Assembly: GCF_024029435.1 (NCBI RefSeq)
Contig: NZ_CP097118.1
Location: 496,001 to 560,000 of the forward strand
Reading direction: 5' to 3'
DNA length: 64,000 bases
Source of the DNA: Fructilactobacillus hinvesii
Lineage (GTDB): Bacteria > Bacillota > Bacilli > Lactobacillales > Lactobacillaceae
The notes beneath the pieces are model-generated. The model saw nothing but the letters and a program-made list of their open reading frames with translations. It did no database searches and was not told where the DNA came from. The translations under genes were made by a program, and so were the position numbers. Shown one piece after another: positions 50,535 to 59,603 of the stretch; the stretch's first letter is position 1; each line of letters opens with the position of its first letter.

Positions 50535-51059
50535 ATGGTTCAGCTCAGAACAATCCAAGCAGTGGATTATCCAGTAGTTAACCGGTTGGTTTTTCAGGCT
50601 TTTCAAGAGTCGGAACATGGTTATAATGAAGAAAATGATTTAGTCAAAAAAATTAGAGTAGCATCAGATTATCAACCTAACTTAGAAGTTGTGGCAGCTG
50701 AGGAATCTCAGATCGTGGGTTACGGAATGTTAAGTCCCTGTAAAATTATAACTGCAACTAATTCTATAGTGGGGTTAGTGTTAGCGCCACTGGCGGTTTT
50801 GCCGACCTCACAACAACAGGGCGTTGGTACCCAAATTTTGCGTTGTTTAGAAGCTCGAGTTGACACTAAAACTTTTCACTTCATCAGTATTTTAGGAGAT
50901 CCTGGTTATTATCAAAGATTTGGATATGAGCCAGCAAATAAGTGGGGAGTTAGCTTTCCTCTTGCTGTGCCAACGAAATTTTGTTTGTTAAAGCGACTTT
51001 CGGGGACTTTGAAACAGTTTAAAAATGGAAAATTAGTGTATCCAGAGGCATTTGATTAA
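50535..51059 (+). CDS. GNAT-family N-acetyltransferase
   Basis: 174 residues. Acetyl-CoA-binding loop around LPTSQQQGVGTQILRCLE (Q/R-x-x-G-x-G/A), beta-4 LVLAPLAVLP, and FHFISILGDPGYYQRFGYEPA, a feature of the YhbS-like subgroup. Substrate unknown. GGAGGAG precedes ATG 50535. Its stop overlaps an ATG of the next frame, but the CPBP start is more likely at 51111. Confidence 0.85.
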   Translation: MVQLRTIQAVDYPVVNRLVFQAFQESEHGYNEENDLVKKIRVASDYQPNLEVVAAEESQIVGYGMLSPCKIITATNSIVGLVLAPLAVLPTSQQQGVGTQILRCLEARVDTKTFHFISILGDPGYYQRFGYEPANKWGVSFPLAVPTKFCLLKRLSGTLKQFKNGKLVYPEAFD

Positions 51060-51110
51060 ATGGCTTTATTTTGTGTTAAAATAACTGAAAATGTGAATAA
51101 GGATAAAAGG

Positions 51111-51755
51111 ATGACGATAAAAAAATTTTTTGTGATTCTAATTTTTCCAATTTTAGTTGGACTAATTCAAATTCCAACCCTTGGAGAATTATTATGGAGT
51201 AACGAAACAACTCACAATGTTAACTATGGAGCTCACTTAGCAGTCAGTGTGGGAAGTTTTTTAGTTTTAGCAGTTTTCTCACTTTTAATTTATAAGTGGT
51301 TGGGTGGGACTTCCATTGATTGGACTAATTGGAGTTGGAAAATAATTGGGACTGCCGTTATAGCTGCAGTACTTTCACAAGCAATTCAATTCGGATTATC
51401 AATAATTACCAAGACACCCACCAGAGATTCCGAAACTCTTACAGCACTCCACTCATGCATTGGCAGTATTACGATTCTAACCCTTCTGGTTTTAAGTCCT
51501 GTTTTAGAGGAAATCTTGTTTCAGGGAATTTTACAGCAGGAAATTCTTGGAAAATTTAGACCATATTTAGCGATTGGAATTACTGCCATTATTTTTGCAC
51601 TAATCCACGGCTATTCTTTAGGAATTGGAACTTTAGAATTATTATTTTCTGGACTAGCATATGCATTGGCCTTTTGGTATACTGATGATTTAAAGTGTCC
51701 AATGCTAGCTCATGGACTTTCCAATTTAATCGTAATGATATTACTACTATGGTAA
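51111..51755 (+). CDS. CPBP-family intramembrane protease-like protein
   Basis: 214 residues, about six to seven helices. Motif 1 SPVLEEILFQGIL has Gln instead of Arg in EExxxR; motif 2 FALIHGYSLG; motif 3 LAHGLSNLIV. All but the Arg are conserved. Could be a CAAX-type protease or an immunity-like protein. ATG 51111 is chosen because the first helix starts right after; ATG 51060, overlapping the GNAT stop, would add 17 polar residues. Confidence 0.8.
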   Translation: MTIKKFFVILIFPILVGLIQIPTLGELLWSNETTHNVNYGAHLAVSVGSFLVLAVFSLLIYKWLGGTSIDWTNWSWKIIGTAVIAAVLSQAIQFGLSIITKTPTRDSETLTALHSCIGSITILTLLVLSPVLEEILFQGILQQEILGKFRPYLAIGITAIIFALIHGYSLGIGTLELLFSGLAYALAFWYTDDLKCPMLAHGLSNLIVMILLLW

Positions 51756-51778
51756 AGTTAGTTAATTAAATAAACTCA

Positions 51779-51812
51779 AAAAAGATTGCAAAGTTATTTT
51801 GCAATCTTTTTT
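51779..51812. terminator. Terminator between two convergent CPBP genes
   Basis: AAAAAGATTGCAAA/TTTGCAATCTTTTTT. Confidence 0.88.
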
Positions 51813-52565
51813 GGGTTGAATGCTTGTAAATCATGATCACAATTGGTGGAACTAACCAAACCCAGCAAAAGGTAGCTGATCAGTCCCAGGCAAATGATGA
51901 TGATACTAATGAACTCCCAGATTGAATTAATTTGCAAGGAATTGTTCGTGACATTAATCCCAAAATGGAGCATTATTGCTAACCAGAGATTCTGCGTCTG
52001 GAAATACAGGATGGCGGTGATGGTGCCCAAGCAAAAGGTCAAGGCGATCTGCAGAATGGTGGGAAGCACAGCCTGCCCAAGTGTTAGGATGTTCAAGCTG
52101 TGTAAACAACTAAAAAGGCTACTACTTACTAGAATAGCCAGTCTAACTGTGGTTACCGGAGGATGGTTGGGCGTTAGGGCTTGTAGAGCAAGTGGGAAGA
52201 TTAAGCCGCGAAAGCAAAGCTCCTCTAAAATTCCAGCATTGGCTGCCATTAAAACTATTTCCAGATTTAAATGAAATGAGGTCGGCAGAGTCATCAAGAT
52301 GATTAGCATCCCGCTGACTCCTAAAGTTGGCCAACTATTTTTCCACTCGGTTGGGGGTTAGCTGATGATAATAGAACAGGGGTTGGTGCAGATAGAAATG
52401 ATTGAAGATGGTGAGCACTAGCCACATGAGTGGTAAGGCAAGCATAAGTACCGGCGAACGAGACCAGTGAGGAACCATTAACCGGTGAAAAAAATTGAGA
52501 GCTAAAATTAAACCAAGGTAAATTACTAGAGTTAGTCCAATTTTAAAGCGAAAATGAGTAGGCAT
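51794..52565 (-). pseudogene. CPBP-family protease gene split by a frameshift
   Basis: Two frames make one CPBP protein. The first (52565 to 52335, 76 residues, with AGGAGG before ATG) gives the first two helices and stops at TAG soon after NRVEK. The second (about 52350 to 51794) continues with NSWPTLGVSG, then motif 1 GILEELCFRGL with intact EExxxR, motif 2 FSCLHSLN and motif 3 IMLHFGINVT. Removing one A from the GGAAAAATAG run joins them. Either a real one-base insertion, slippage at the A run, or a sequencing error. ATG 52309 with an upstream AGGAG could allow the second part alone. Expected full length is about 253 residues. Confidence 0.75.
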
Positions 52566-52682
52566 GAGTAACCTCCTAAAGTAGTGATGAAGTTATTTCT
52601 AATTTAGGTGGTTTTAGCGGATAAAACGAGCTTAAAAAGGTCCCAATTGGGAATGTCACCCATGTTACTCATTCAAATGAAG

Positions 52683-53273
52683 CTAATTTTTCCACAAAAA
52701 GAGCATGATAATGAAACCCACGGCTAACGTGACGCCATGGATTAGTAACCCAAAACAGTTACCCAGGGTTAAATTCATCTGTTGCACTTCAAGAATGATC
52801 CCTAGTTCTGCAAGCATTGAAAAGGTAAAGACGACTAGGCTAATCGTAACGATGGCGAAGTGATTTTGCTTTAATTGGGAACCATTGTGTGGATGAAGCA
52901 CGAAGAAAATGCAAAAATTAAACACCATCATCGGCGTAACAAAATAAAGGTGGGAAGGACCAACAGCAAATAAATTATAAATGCTAAGGGCTACGAGCAG
53001 CAGGTTAGCGCCGTAGCTTCCGGCCAAGCCCCATCTATGCCAGCGGTTCGATTTAACCACTGGTTGGGTCGGATTTGGATGGTTAGCCGCAAAATAGTCG
53101 AGAGGAACCTGATACAGTTCACACAGTAAATTGAGTGAGTCTAAATCAGGTGTGCTCCGCTGATTTTCCCAATTGGAAATGGTCTTGCGGGAAACGTGAA
53201 TTTGGTCCGCTAGTTGGGACTGAGTAAGCTGATGTTGTTTGCGAAGGGTGATTAATTTAGTGCCTAAATCCAT
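52683..53273 (-). CDS. XRE-family regulator with membrane domain
   Basis: 196 residues. N-terminal helix-turn-helix (about 1-60): QLADQIHVSRKTISNWENQR is the recognition region. Four hydrophobic helices follow (about 78-190). Such membrane-bound XRE proteins are common in lactobacilli and may sense envelope state or repress neighbours such as the CPBP gene. AGAGG precedes ATG 53273. Shares its layout with the protein at 55432-56088. Confidence 0.86.
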   Translation of the reverse strand: MDLGTKLITLRKQHQLTQSQLADQIHVSRKTISNWENQRSTPDLDSLNLLCELYQVPLDYFAANHPNPTQPVVKSNRWHRWGLAGSYGANLLLVALSIYNLFAVGPSHLYFVTPMMVFNFCIFFVLHPHNGSQLKQNHFAIVTISLVVFTFSMLAELGIILEVQQMNLTLGNCFGLLIHGVTLAVGFIIMLFLWKN

Positions 53274-53357
53274 GAGGGACCTCTGGTTTATTTTTTCAAT
53301 TGAAGACGGTGATTTTTATCCATAGCTTAGCACATGTCATTGTAAATGGAAGGCAAA

Positions 53358-53392
53358 CAAAAAGGATGTCCGTTAGACGGGCATCCTTGTTT
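53358..53392 (-). terminator. Terminator after asnB
   Basis: AAGGATGCCCGTC/GACGGACATCC hairpin with T5 on the minus strand. Confidence 0.85.
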
Positions 53393-53400
53393 TAAGTTAA

Positions 53401-55302
53401 TTACCGATCGTTAGGCGTCAAAACCACTTTTTGATCATAGTGCATGTTGGTGTTTTCTGGGAAGTAAACCCCGTACCAGAGGATGAACGTGTAGATCGTA
53501 AAGATCTTCTGCATGCTGGACTTTCCGTGAGCATGTTGTTCTAAGATGTAGTCCAACTGGTCAACGTTAAAGAAGCGTTGCGCAATGTCTGAGTGGAAGG
53601 CTTCCACAATGCGACCATGGTACTTCGGATCGTTAATCCATTGGGCGATTGGAGATGGGAAACCGAGCTTTTCTTTGTCGGCCACCACATCTGGTACTTG
53701 GGAAGCAGCGGCTTTTCTAAAGGAAGCCTTGGTAACGGGTTTGCCGTCCTTAAAGGTAATCCGCGTCTTCGTTGGCATCGTAGCCGCAAAGTTAGCCACT
53801 ACTTTATCAACTAACGGCGTCCGCACTTCCAGACTGTTGGCCATGCTCATCCGGTCCGCCTTGTGGAGGATATCGAATGGTAACCAGGTGTTGATGTCGA
53901 AGTATTGTTCTTGGGTTACTTCGTCCTTACCTTTGACTTCATCAAAGATGTGCTTGGAGTATTCAGCCGTATCGCGGTTCAGTTTTGGATTCTTCAAAAC
54001 CTTAGCTCGGTCGACTTCATCAAAGACGTAGTTGACCCGGTAGTAACGCCGCCAGAGTGGTTCTGCCCCTCGGATTAAGAACCGACGGCCGTGGAACCGT
54101 GGGAATTTCGCCGCAATGTGGCCCAGACCACTCCGGACAAATTTAGGCACCCATTTTTGGTAACGTTCAAAGGTGAAGGCTTCGAGGTAGGTATTGTAAC
54201 CACCGAAGAATTCGTCTGCTCCTTCTCCAGATAACGTTACCGGCACGTCTTTTCGTGCTCCTTGGGAGAGGTAGAAAAGTTGTGGAGCTGATGGGTTGGA
54301 TAGGGGTTCGTCCATGTAGTACATCATGGTTGGCAGGAAGTCGAAGTAGTTGTCCCCAGTCATCGTGATGGGCGTGTTTTCCTGCTTGATTTCCTTGGCA
54401 AACTTCGTTGACCAGGATAATTCACTGAACTTCGAGTTGTTGAACCCTAAGGAGAAGGAGTGAATTGGTTGTAATTTGGCGGCTTCGTTGAAAACGTAGC
54501 TAGAGTCCACTCCACTAGAAAGGAAGCTTCCAACTGGAACATCGGCAATCATGTGCGCCTTAACGGAATCGTCCACTAATTTTTCAATTTGTTGAGCGTT
54601 ACCGTCAATCGTTTGGCTGTTATCAATGTGATCGTAGTTGTACTTGTAGTACGTATCGGTCGTAACGTTGCCATCCTTGTAGATGAAGTATTGACCAGGC
54701 ATCACTTTGTAAACGTTTTTGAACATCGTTTCCTTAGAAGGAATGAATTCAAAACTTAGGTGAACCGCTAACAGGTCTTCATTGAATTCCTTCTTGAAGT
54801 TCGGGTTACCCAAAAAGGCTTTGATTTCTGAACCCCACATGAAGTTCGTCCCGTCATCATAGTAGTACAACGGCTTGATTCCAAAGTGATCGCGTGCACC
54901 AAAGACTTGGTGTTGCTTTTGGTCGTAGATCACAAATGCAAACATTCCCCGTAACTTACTGAGTAACTGTTTTGGGCCCCAGGTTTCGTAACCCCGAATC
55001 AAAACTTCAGAGTCACAATCGGTTTGGAAGGTTTGGCCTGCTTTAATTAATTCTTGTTGTAATTCCTGGTAGTTGTAAATTTCACCATTAAAGGTTAAGG
55101 CCAGCGAATTGTTGTCACCATACATTGGTTGGGCCCCGTGAGCTAAATCAATGATGGAAAGCCGCCGAAATCCAAGCGAAACGTCTTCGTTTTGGAAGTA
55201 ACCGCTGTCGTCTGGACCCCGGTGCTTAATTTTGTTCGCCATGTTTTCGATGGTTTCCTTAGGAATCCCAGCTTGGTTAATGTAACCGCAAAATCCACAC
55301 AT
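53401..55302 (-). CDS. asnB: Asparagine synthase (glutamine-hydrolysing)
   Basis: 633 residues. Class II glutamine amidotransferase with Cys2 (MCGFCGYI), HRGPDDSG and FNGEIYNYQEL; synthetase domain with the ATP-pyrophosphatase loop FLSSGVDSSYV and LSGEGADEFFGGY. Makes asparagine from aspartate, glutamine and ATP. ACAAAGGAG precedes ATG 55302. Together with the asparaginase at 31084 the window holds both directions of asparagine metabolism. Own promoter in 55303-55430. Confidence 0.96.
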   Translation of the reverse strand: MCGFCGYINQAGIPKETIENMANKIKHRGPDDSGYFQNEDVSLGFRRLSIIDLAHGAQPMYGDNNSLALTFNGEIYNYQELQQELIKAGQTFQTDCDSEVLIRGYETWGPKQLLSKLRGMFAFVIYDQKQHQVFGARDHFGIKPLYYYDDGTNFMWGSEIKAFLGNPNFKKEFNEDLLAVHLSFEFIPSKETMFKNVYKVMPGQYFIYKDGNVTTDTYYKYNYDHIDNSQTIDGNAQQIEKLVDDSVKAHMIADVPVGSFLSSGVDSSYVFNEAAKLQPIHSFSLGFNNSKFSELSWSTKFAKEIKQENTPITMTGDNYFDFLPTMMYYMDEPLSNPSAPQLFYLSQGARKDVPVTLSGEGADEFFGGYNTYLEAFTFERYQKWVPKFVRSGLGHIAAKFPRFHGRRFLIRGAEPLWRRYYRVNYVFDEVDRAKVLKNPKLNRDTAEYSKHIFDEVKGKDEVTQEQYFDINTWLPFDILHKADRMSMANSLEVRTPLVDKVVANFAATMPTKTRITFKDGKPVTKASFRKAAASQVPDVVADKEKLGFPSPIAQWINDPKYHGRIVEAFHSDIAQRFFNVDQLDYILEQHAHGKSSMQKIFTIYTFILWYGVYFPENTNMHYDQKVVLTPNDR

Positions 55303-55431
55303 AGTTAAATTCTCCTTTGTTCTTAATCAATTAAAACTCTAGTATTAATTGTACGTAATTTAATTTATTTTACCAGTCAAACCTCCGTTACACATGTCTA
55401 ATTAACGGTTACATCCCTTGGCACGCAAGGG

Positions 55432-56088
55432 TTACACGGAAGGATGCTGTTTGACCGTAAGGCGTTTGAGCGGAAAGATGATGGTCATTAACGCTCCGGA
55501 CGTGGTGGTTACTGCTAACAATAATAAGCCGATCCAGTTGGCTGATTGGTGCATAAATGCTAAAGAATGGTAGACGTAACCGTTTAATAAGTAGCCGGTT
55601 CCAAATAGAATGAGGAAGAGCAACGGGGTTACTAACATTAGTTTCCACACCAACGGCCGGTTGGTGGTAATTGTTTGCCAGCGTTGCTCACACAAAATAA
55701 TTACCACCAGAGTCAAAGCGAGTAGCGGAACCAGCAGGAGGTGTTGGAGGTGAAACGGAAGTACCAACAGGATGAGGGCAATCATCGTCAACAAAACGTT
55801 ACAGAAGTAAGCATACTTACTAAAGTAGCCCCACCGTTTGTAGCGAATCAGGCGAGAACGATAGGGGGATGGCGTTGTAGCTGTGGATGGAGTTTCCTCT
55901 CCTAGGAGGGTGGCCAACGAAACGTCGTAGAGGGTCGCTAGGGAGCGTAAATCATCTAGATTGGCAGTGCTCCGGCCGGTTTCCCAACTTGAGACCGTCT
56001 TGCGTGAAACGTTAAGTTGTTCTGCAACGGTAGCCTGGGTCAAGTGTCGCTGTTGCCGAATCGTTTTTAACCGTTCCGAAAGTTCCAT
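55432..56088 (-). CDS. XRE-family regulator with membrane domain
   Basis: 218 residues. Helix-turn-helix at 1-60 (TVAEQLNVSRKTVSSWETGR), then a linker and four to five hydrophobic helices (about 90-205). Same architecture as the protein at 52683-53273 but only distantly similar, so they are family members rather than a fresh duplication. AGGAGG precedes ATG 56088. Probably a membrane-linked transcription factor; target unknown. Confidence 0.86.
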   Translation of the reverse strand: MELSERLKTIRQQRHLTQATVAEQLNVSRKTVSSWETGRSTANLDDLRSLATLYDVSLATLLGEETPSTATTPSPYRSRLIRYKRWGYFSKYAYFCNVLLTMIALILLVLPFHLQHLLLVPLLALTLVVIILCEQRWQTITTNRPLVWKLMLVTPLLFLILFGTGYLLNGYVYHSLAFMHQSANWIGLLLLAVTTTSGALMTIIFPLKRLTVKQHPSV

Positions 56089-56116
56089 GAGCTCCTCCTC
56101 TCCTGCTTGATTTCAG

Positions 56117-56150
56117 AAAAAAAGCTTACTGAAAATTTCCAGTAAGCAAA
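56117..56150 (-). terminator. Terminator after the UspA gene
   Basis: GCTTACTGGAAA/TTTTCAGTAAGC followed by T7 on the minus strand. Confidence 0.88.
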
Positions 56151-56167
56151 TTACAGCTGGTTTACAA

Positions 56168-56641
56168 TTATTTCTTCGGGTTGGGTTTGTTATCTAATCC
56201 AGTCCGAATGATGGCCACGTCACAACTAGCATGGGTGTTAACGAAGCTGGCTACTGATCCTTCTAACAAGCGCGAAACGGCATTCTTACCGGTCGCTCCC
56301 ATGATAATCAAATCAACGGCGTAGTCGTGCGGAAAATCGTAAGTAATGACGTTGCGGGGGCTACCGAACCGCAAGTGCATGTGAATGTTTTTAATCCCGG
56401 TTTGTTTCTTAACCCGTTGGATCAAATCCTTTAGGTAGTCAATTTCGTCGTTCACCATGTCGGTAATGGCATCACCATCAACGACTCCGTATGAAAAGCC
56501 AAAGCTCGTCGTGTTTAAGACGTTTAAAACGTCTAAACGAGCGTCGTTACGAATGGCGACTTCCGCAGCTTTTATAAGTGCGGCTTCGGCTTGTTGGGAG
56601 CCATCGACTGGAACTAAAATGTTTTTGTATTCGTTGTACAT
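56168..56641 (-). CDS. Universal stress protein UspA family
   Basis: 157 residues. Starts with the typical beta-strand ILVPVDGSQQAEAAL; the ATP-binding pattern G-x-x-G-(9)-G-S occurs as MGATGKNAVSRLLEGSVASFV. Cytoplasmic, binds ATP and helps in stress survival. GGGGGAAG precedes ATG 56641. It starts 13 bases after the PEBP gene, so the two form an operon. Confidence 0.93.
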   Translation of the reverse strand: MYNEYKNILVPVDGSQQAEAALIKAAEVAIRNDARLDVLNVLNTTSFGFSYGVVDGDAITDMVNDEIDYLKDLIQRVKKQTGIKNIHMHLRFGSPRNVITYDFPHDYAVDLIIMGATGKNAVSRLLEGSVASFVNTHASCDVAIIRTGLDNKPNPKK

Positions 56642-56653
56642 AATGCTTCCCCC

Positions 56654-57166
56654 CTAATTGTGGACTGGTAAGACGGCCGTTGCTTGGGCAAGGACGTGAC
56701 CGGTCATTTGTTGTTCTAATTGATTCAGCCAAAATCCATCTGGTAAATCTAGTTTTTGGTCTAGGGCCGTCACGGTTAACTGATAATCGTGGGGTTGGTC
56801 TGGAGGCGTTGGACCGACGTAGTGGCGGTTTAAACGTTCATCTGTAACGTGTAAGAGGCCACCGGCCAAGCTGTTATTACCAAAGGTCATGGATACTACA
56901 CCAGACTGACTGGCATTTTCAGGCAACTTGGTTAACCGGGGGTCTAAATTGGCAGCGACCCAGTGGATGTAGGCAAACCCACAGACTGGAATCGAATCAG
57001 GATCAATCAAGGTGAGGGCCAGTGATTGAGCTTGTTCTGGAACGTCTTTAAATTCAATTGGAAAAGAGACCACCGGATACTTATTATCCACTTTTGCGGT
57101 AGTAGCAGCGTGTTTTGTGTACTGATCCGGTAAAAAACAGGCTTGTAATGGTACGTTAATTTTCAT
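56654..57166 (-). CDS. YbhB/YbcL-family (PEBP, Raf-kinase-inhibitor-like) protein
   Basis: 170 residues. Seen: LALTLIDPDSIP, FAYIHWVAANL with the ligand-site His, and HYVGPTPPDQPHDY, the G-P-x-P-P motif of phosphatidylethanolamine-binding proteins. Bacterial function unknown. GGAGGC precedes ATG 57166. Cytoplasmic; upstream partner of the UspA gene. Confidence 0.93.
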   Translation of the reverse strand: MKINVPLQACFLPDQYTKHAATTAKVDNKYPVVSFPIEFKDVPEQAQSLALTLIDPDSIPVCGFAYIHWVAANLDPRLTKLPENASQSGVVSMTFGNNSLAGGLLHVTDERLNRHYVGPTPPDQPHDYQLTVTALDQKLDLPDGFWLNQLEQQMTGHVLAQATAVLPVHN

Positions 57167-57240
57167 TTGACAACGCCTCCCTTGGGTTCATTATAACTTA
57201 AATCAAGCAAAATGAAAAAGAAGCACAGCAATTGACAGGC

Positions 57241-57864
57241 TTATTTTGTAAAGACGAGCACGTAGAAATTTTGCCCATTCTGCGAAATCGTGTAGTTGGT
57301 GTAACCAGCGGCTAGCCACTGGGATTGAGTGGCCCGTGCCCAGTTTTTAGCGTCTTCCACGGAACTAAACGTTCGGGGCTGACTGAAATCACTGGTTGCT
57401 TGCTCGTCGGTTGTAGTGACGTTCTTACTTTGGTTGGTGGTAGCAGACTGTGATGGACTGTTAGTGGCTGTCTCCTTACTAGCATTGCTACTTGTCGCAT
57501 TCGTGGTGGAGCTACTCTGTTGAGGAGTAGCTGACTGGTCACTATCAGTTTGTCCAGTTGAGCTCGAAGCAGACTGGTCCTCAGTGGGGGACTGGGATTG
57601 GCTAGTTGAACTTTGGTGGGTTGTTTTCTTAGTCGTTTGTTTGTTTGGTTGGGCCACCTTGGTAGTTCGTGGTTTCGTCGTGTTCGTTGTTTTTGATTGG
57701 GTGGTTTTACTGATGGCGTAGCGGAGCCCAAAGGCGAGGGCTAAGACTACGACAACGAGGAGTAAAATCCAGGGCCAGATTCGCGGTTCCGTCCGCGTGG
57801 CCGGCTGTTTCGATTTTCCAAAATTGTAACGTTGGTATCTTGAGTTTGGATCTGGTTTTTGCAT
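57241..57864 (-). CDS. Membrane-anchored Ser/Thr-rich surface protein
   Basis: 207 residues. A basic cytoplasmic start (about 1-30), one membrane helix (about 31-51, WPWILLLVVVVLALAFGL), a long Ser/Thr/Gln/Asn-rich extracellular linker (about 60-155) and a C-terminal globular part of some 45 residues (TFSSVEDAKNWARATQSQW and YTISQNGQNFYVLVF). The layout suggests a wall-spanning stalk with a small sensing or binding domain; not recognised by name. ATG 57864 with GGAGG eight bases upstream; the frame from 57888 is longer but without a ribosome site. Confidence 0.72.
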   Translation of the reverse strand: MQKPDPNSRYQRYNFGKSKQPATRTEPRIWPWILLLVVVVLALAFGLRYAISKTTQSKTTNTTKPRTTKVAQPNKQTTKKTTHQSSTSQSQSPTEDQSASSSTGQTDSDQSATPQQSSSTTNATSSNASKETATNSPSQSATTNQSKNVTTTDEQATSDFSQPRTFSSVEDAKNWARATQSQWLAAGYTNYTISQNGQNFYVLVFTK

Positions 57865-57901
57865 AAAGCGTTCCTCCATCCATTTCAAGTGAACTTAAAT
57901 A

Positions 57902-57939
57902 ATGGCATGGAAATTGAATTCCCATGCCATTATTATACT
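57902..57939 (-). promoter_or_regulatory. -10 element overlapped by a palindrome
   Basis: Minus strand TATAAT (57934-57939) followed at once by AATGGCATGG-11-CCATGCCATT. The predicted start of transcription falls inside the palindrome, so it may be an operator or a 5' hairpin; it could also serve as a weak terminator for the permease gene upstream. Confidence 0.4.
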
Positions 57940-57943
57940 AGAT

Positions 57944-59560
57944 TTAGTTTGGTTTTACTTTATCGTTAACTAACTTGGCGTGTGCCATCTCATCGGTGTT
58001 TTGGTAACTGTTAACGCCCCAGAAGTAGAAGAGGAGCGAAGCGATAATGATGATCACAAAGTCAAATGGGTAGTGCACCCAGTTTTGCCCGTGGAATGGC
58101 GTTGATCCAATGTATGAGAAGAACGACATAAAGACGAGGTAAACGAGCATCCAGAGGCTTCCGTTAAATTTCTTTTTGGAATCCTTCCAGTTCATCCGGC
58201 CTTCGTAGAAGAAGTAGAACGGTAGCCCAAGGGCAATTACGATAATTACTTCCACCGTGGTCGGCCACATTGCCCAGTAGATGGCTAAACTAGCCAACAC
58301 GAAGGCAATTGGAGCCACGATGTTGGCAATGTTAATCCGAACGGGCCGTTTGAACTCGGGAGCGTGTTTTCGTAGGGCAACCAGAGTTACTGGACCAGTC
58401 AGGTAAGCAATCAGCGTAGAGGTCGAGATCACACTGGCCAAGATCGCCCAGTTTTTGAAGATGGAAACCAGGATACAACTGATAATCCAGTTGGCAACCA
58501 TGGCAATCCGTGGAGTTCCCCACTTTTTGTCCATTTTTCCTAAGATCTTGGGTAAGTGACCGGTTTGGGTCATAGCAGCCAACGTCCGGCTGGTAGAAGC
58601 TACGAAGGAAACTCCGGTTCCAAATGGAGAAACGAAGGCATCCAAGTACAGTAGAATGACTAACCAGTGGATGTTTAACATAATTGCTAAGTCAGCAAAT
58701 GGGGATTCAAAGTTAATTCCGTGCCAACCAACTTGAGCCAACATGGAAGGTTTAATGGCCCCAATAAAGGTAAACTGCAACATCACGTAAATCACGATAC
58801 TGATTAAGAGGGCAATTACGATTCCCCGCCAGATGTTTTTCTTCGGGTTTGTAATTTCATCTCCAACGTTAATTACCGTTTGAAAGGCATTGTAAGAGAA
58901 GATGATTCCAGAAACCGTGGTAGCGGCAAAAATGGGAGCCGTTCCGTATGGTAAGAAACCACCAAAGTGCGGGTTCGTAAAGTTACCAACGTGGAACCCA
59001 GAAATTAGCAACATGATTATGGTAACCGTGGGGACGACCAGCTTGAAAATCGAAGTTAAGCTGGTAAACCGCGTCAAGAGGTTCACAGACCAGTAGTTTA
59101 ATAACGTAAAGATCAAGATAAACACGAAGACAGCGATTAAACCAACGGTTGTTACCGTTCCGTTAGCAACAAAACCGTGGGTCCAACTAGCCCAGCTCCA
59201 GGGCCAGGAACTCATGTATTGAACGGCAGCTACGGCTTCAATTGGTAACAGAGTAACCAGAGAAACCCAGTTGGCCCACGAAGCGATGAATCCTAGTAAC
59301 GGTCCGTGGGTATAACCGGCATATTTACTCATCCCTCCACTTTCTGGGAACATGGTTCCTAATTCGATGTAGACGTAAGCAATGGAACCAATCACGATGG
59401 CTCCGATGATCCACGAGATGATGGCTGCCGGTCCAGAAATTTTGGCCGCTTCCCAGGATCCAAAGAGCCAGCCTGATCCGATGATCGAACTTAGTGCCAA
59501 CATGACGACGCTAAATAAAGACATCTTGGTCTTTTTGACTTTAGTCGTATTTTTCTCCAT
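57944..59560 (-). CDS. APC-superfamily amino acid permease
   Basis: 538 residues, about 12-14 membrane helices. First helix LALSSIIGSGWLFGSWEAA carries the G-S/A-G substrate motif; GTMFPESGGMSKYAGYTHG is the conserved loop after helix 2. An amino acid/polyamine exchanger or symporter; the specific substrate is not clear. ATG 59560 is chosen because the first 24 residues of the longer frame overlap the VOC gene and look unlike a permease start. The ribosome site AAGGAT is weak and distant. Confidence 0.88.
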   Translation of the reverse strand: MEKNTTKVKKTKMSLFSVVMLALSSIIGSGWLFGSWEAAKISGPAAIISWIIGAIVIGSIAYVYIELGTMFPESGGMSKYAGYTHGPLLGFIASWANWVSLVTLLPIEAVAAVQYMSSWPWSWASWTHGFVANGTVTTVGLIAVFVFILIFTLLNYWSVNLLTRFTSLTSIFKLVVPTVTIIMLLISGFHVGNFTNPHFGGFLPYGTAPIFAATTVSGIIFSYNAFQTVINVGDEITNPKKNIWRGIVIALLISIVIYVMLQFTFIGAIKPSMLAQVGWHGINFESPFADLAIMLNIHWLVILLYLDAFVSPFGTGVSFVASTSRTLAAMTQTGHLPKILGKMDKKWGTPRIAMVANWIISCILVSIFKNWAILASVISTSTLIAYLTGPVTLVALRKHAPEFKRPVRINIANIVAPIAFVLASLAIYWAMWPTTVEVIIVIALGLPFYFFYEGRMNWKDSKKKFNGSLWMLVYLVFMSFFSYIGSTPFHGQNWVHYPFDFVIIIIASLLFYFWGVNSYQNTDEMAHAKLVNDKVKPN

Positions 59561-59603
59561 AAGGTCTAAATAAAATCCTTTCTTAAATCTAAAAAACGAG
59601 TTT

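Noticed and set aside
53585..54031. Plus-strand frame of 148 codons inside asnB
   Set aside because: Antisense shadow of a clear enzyme gene, no ribosome site.
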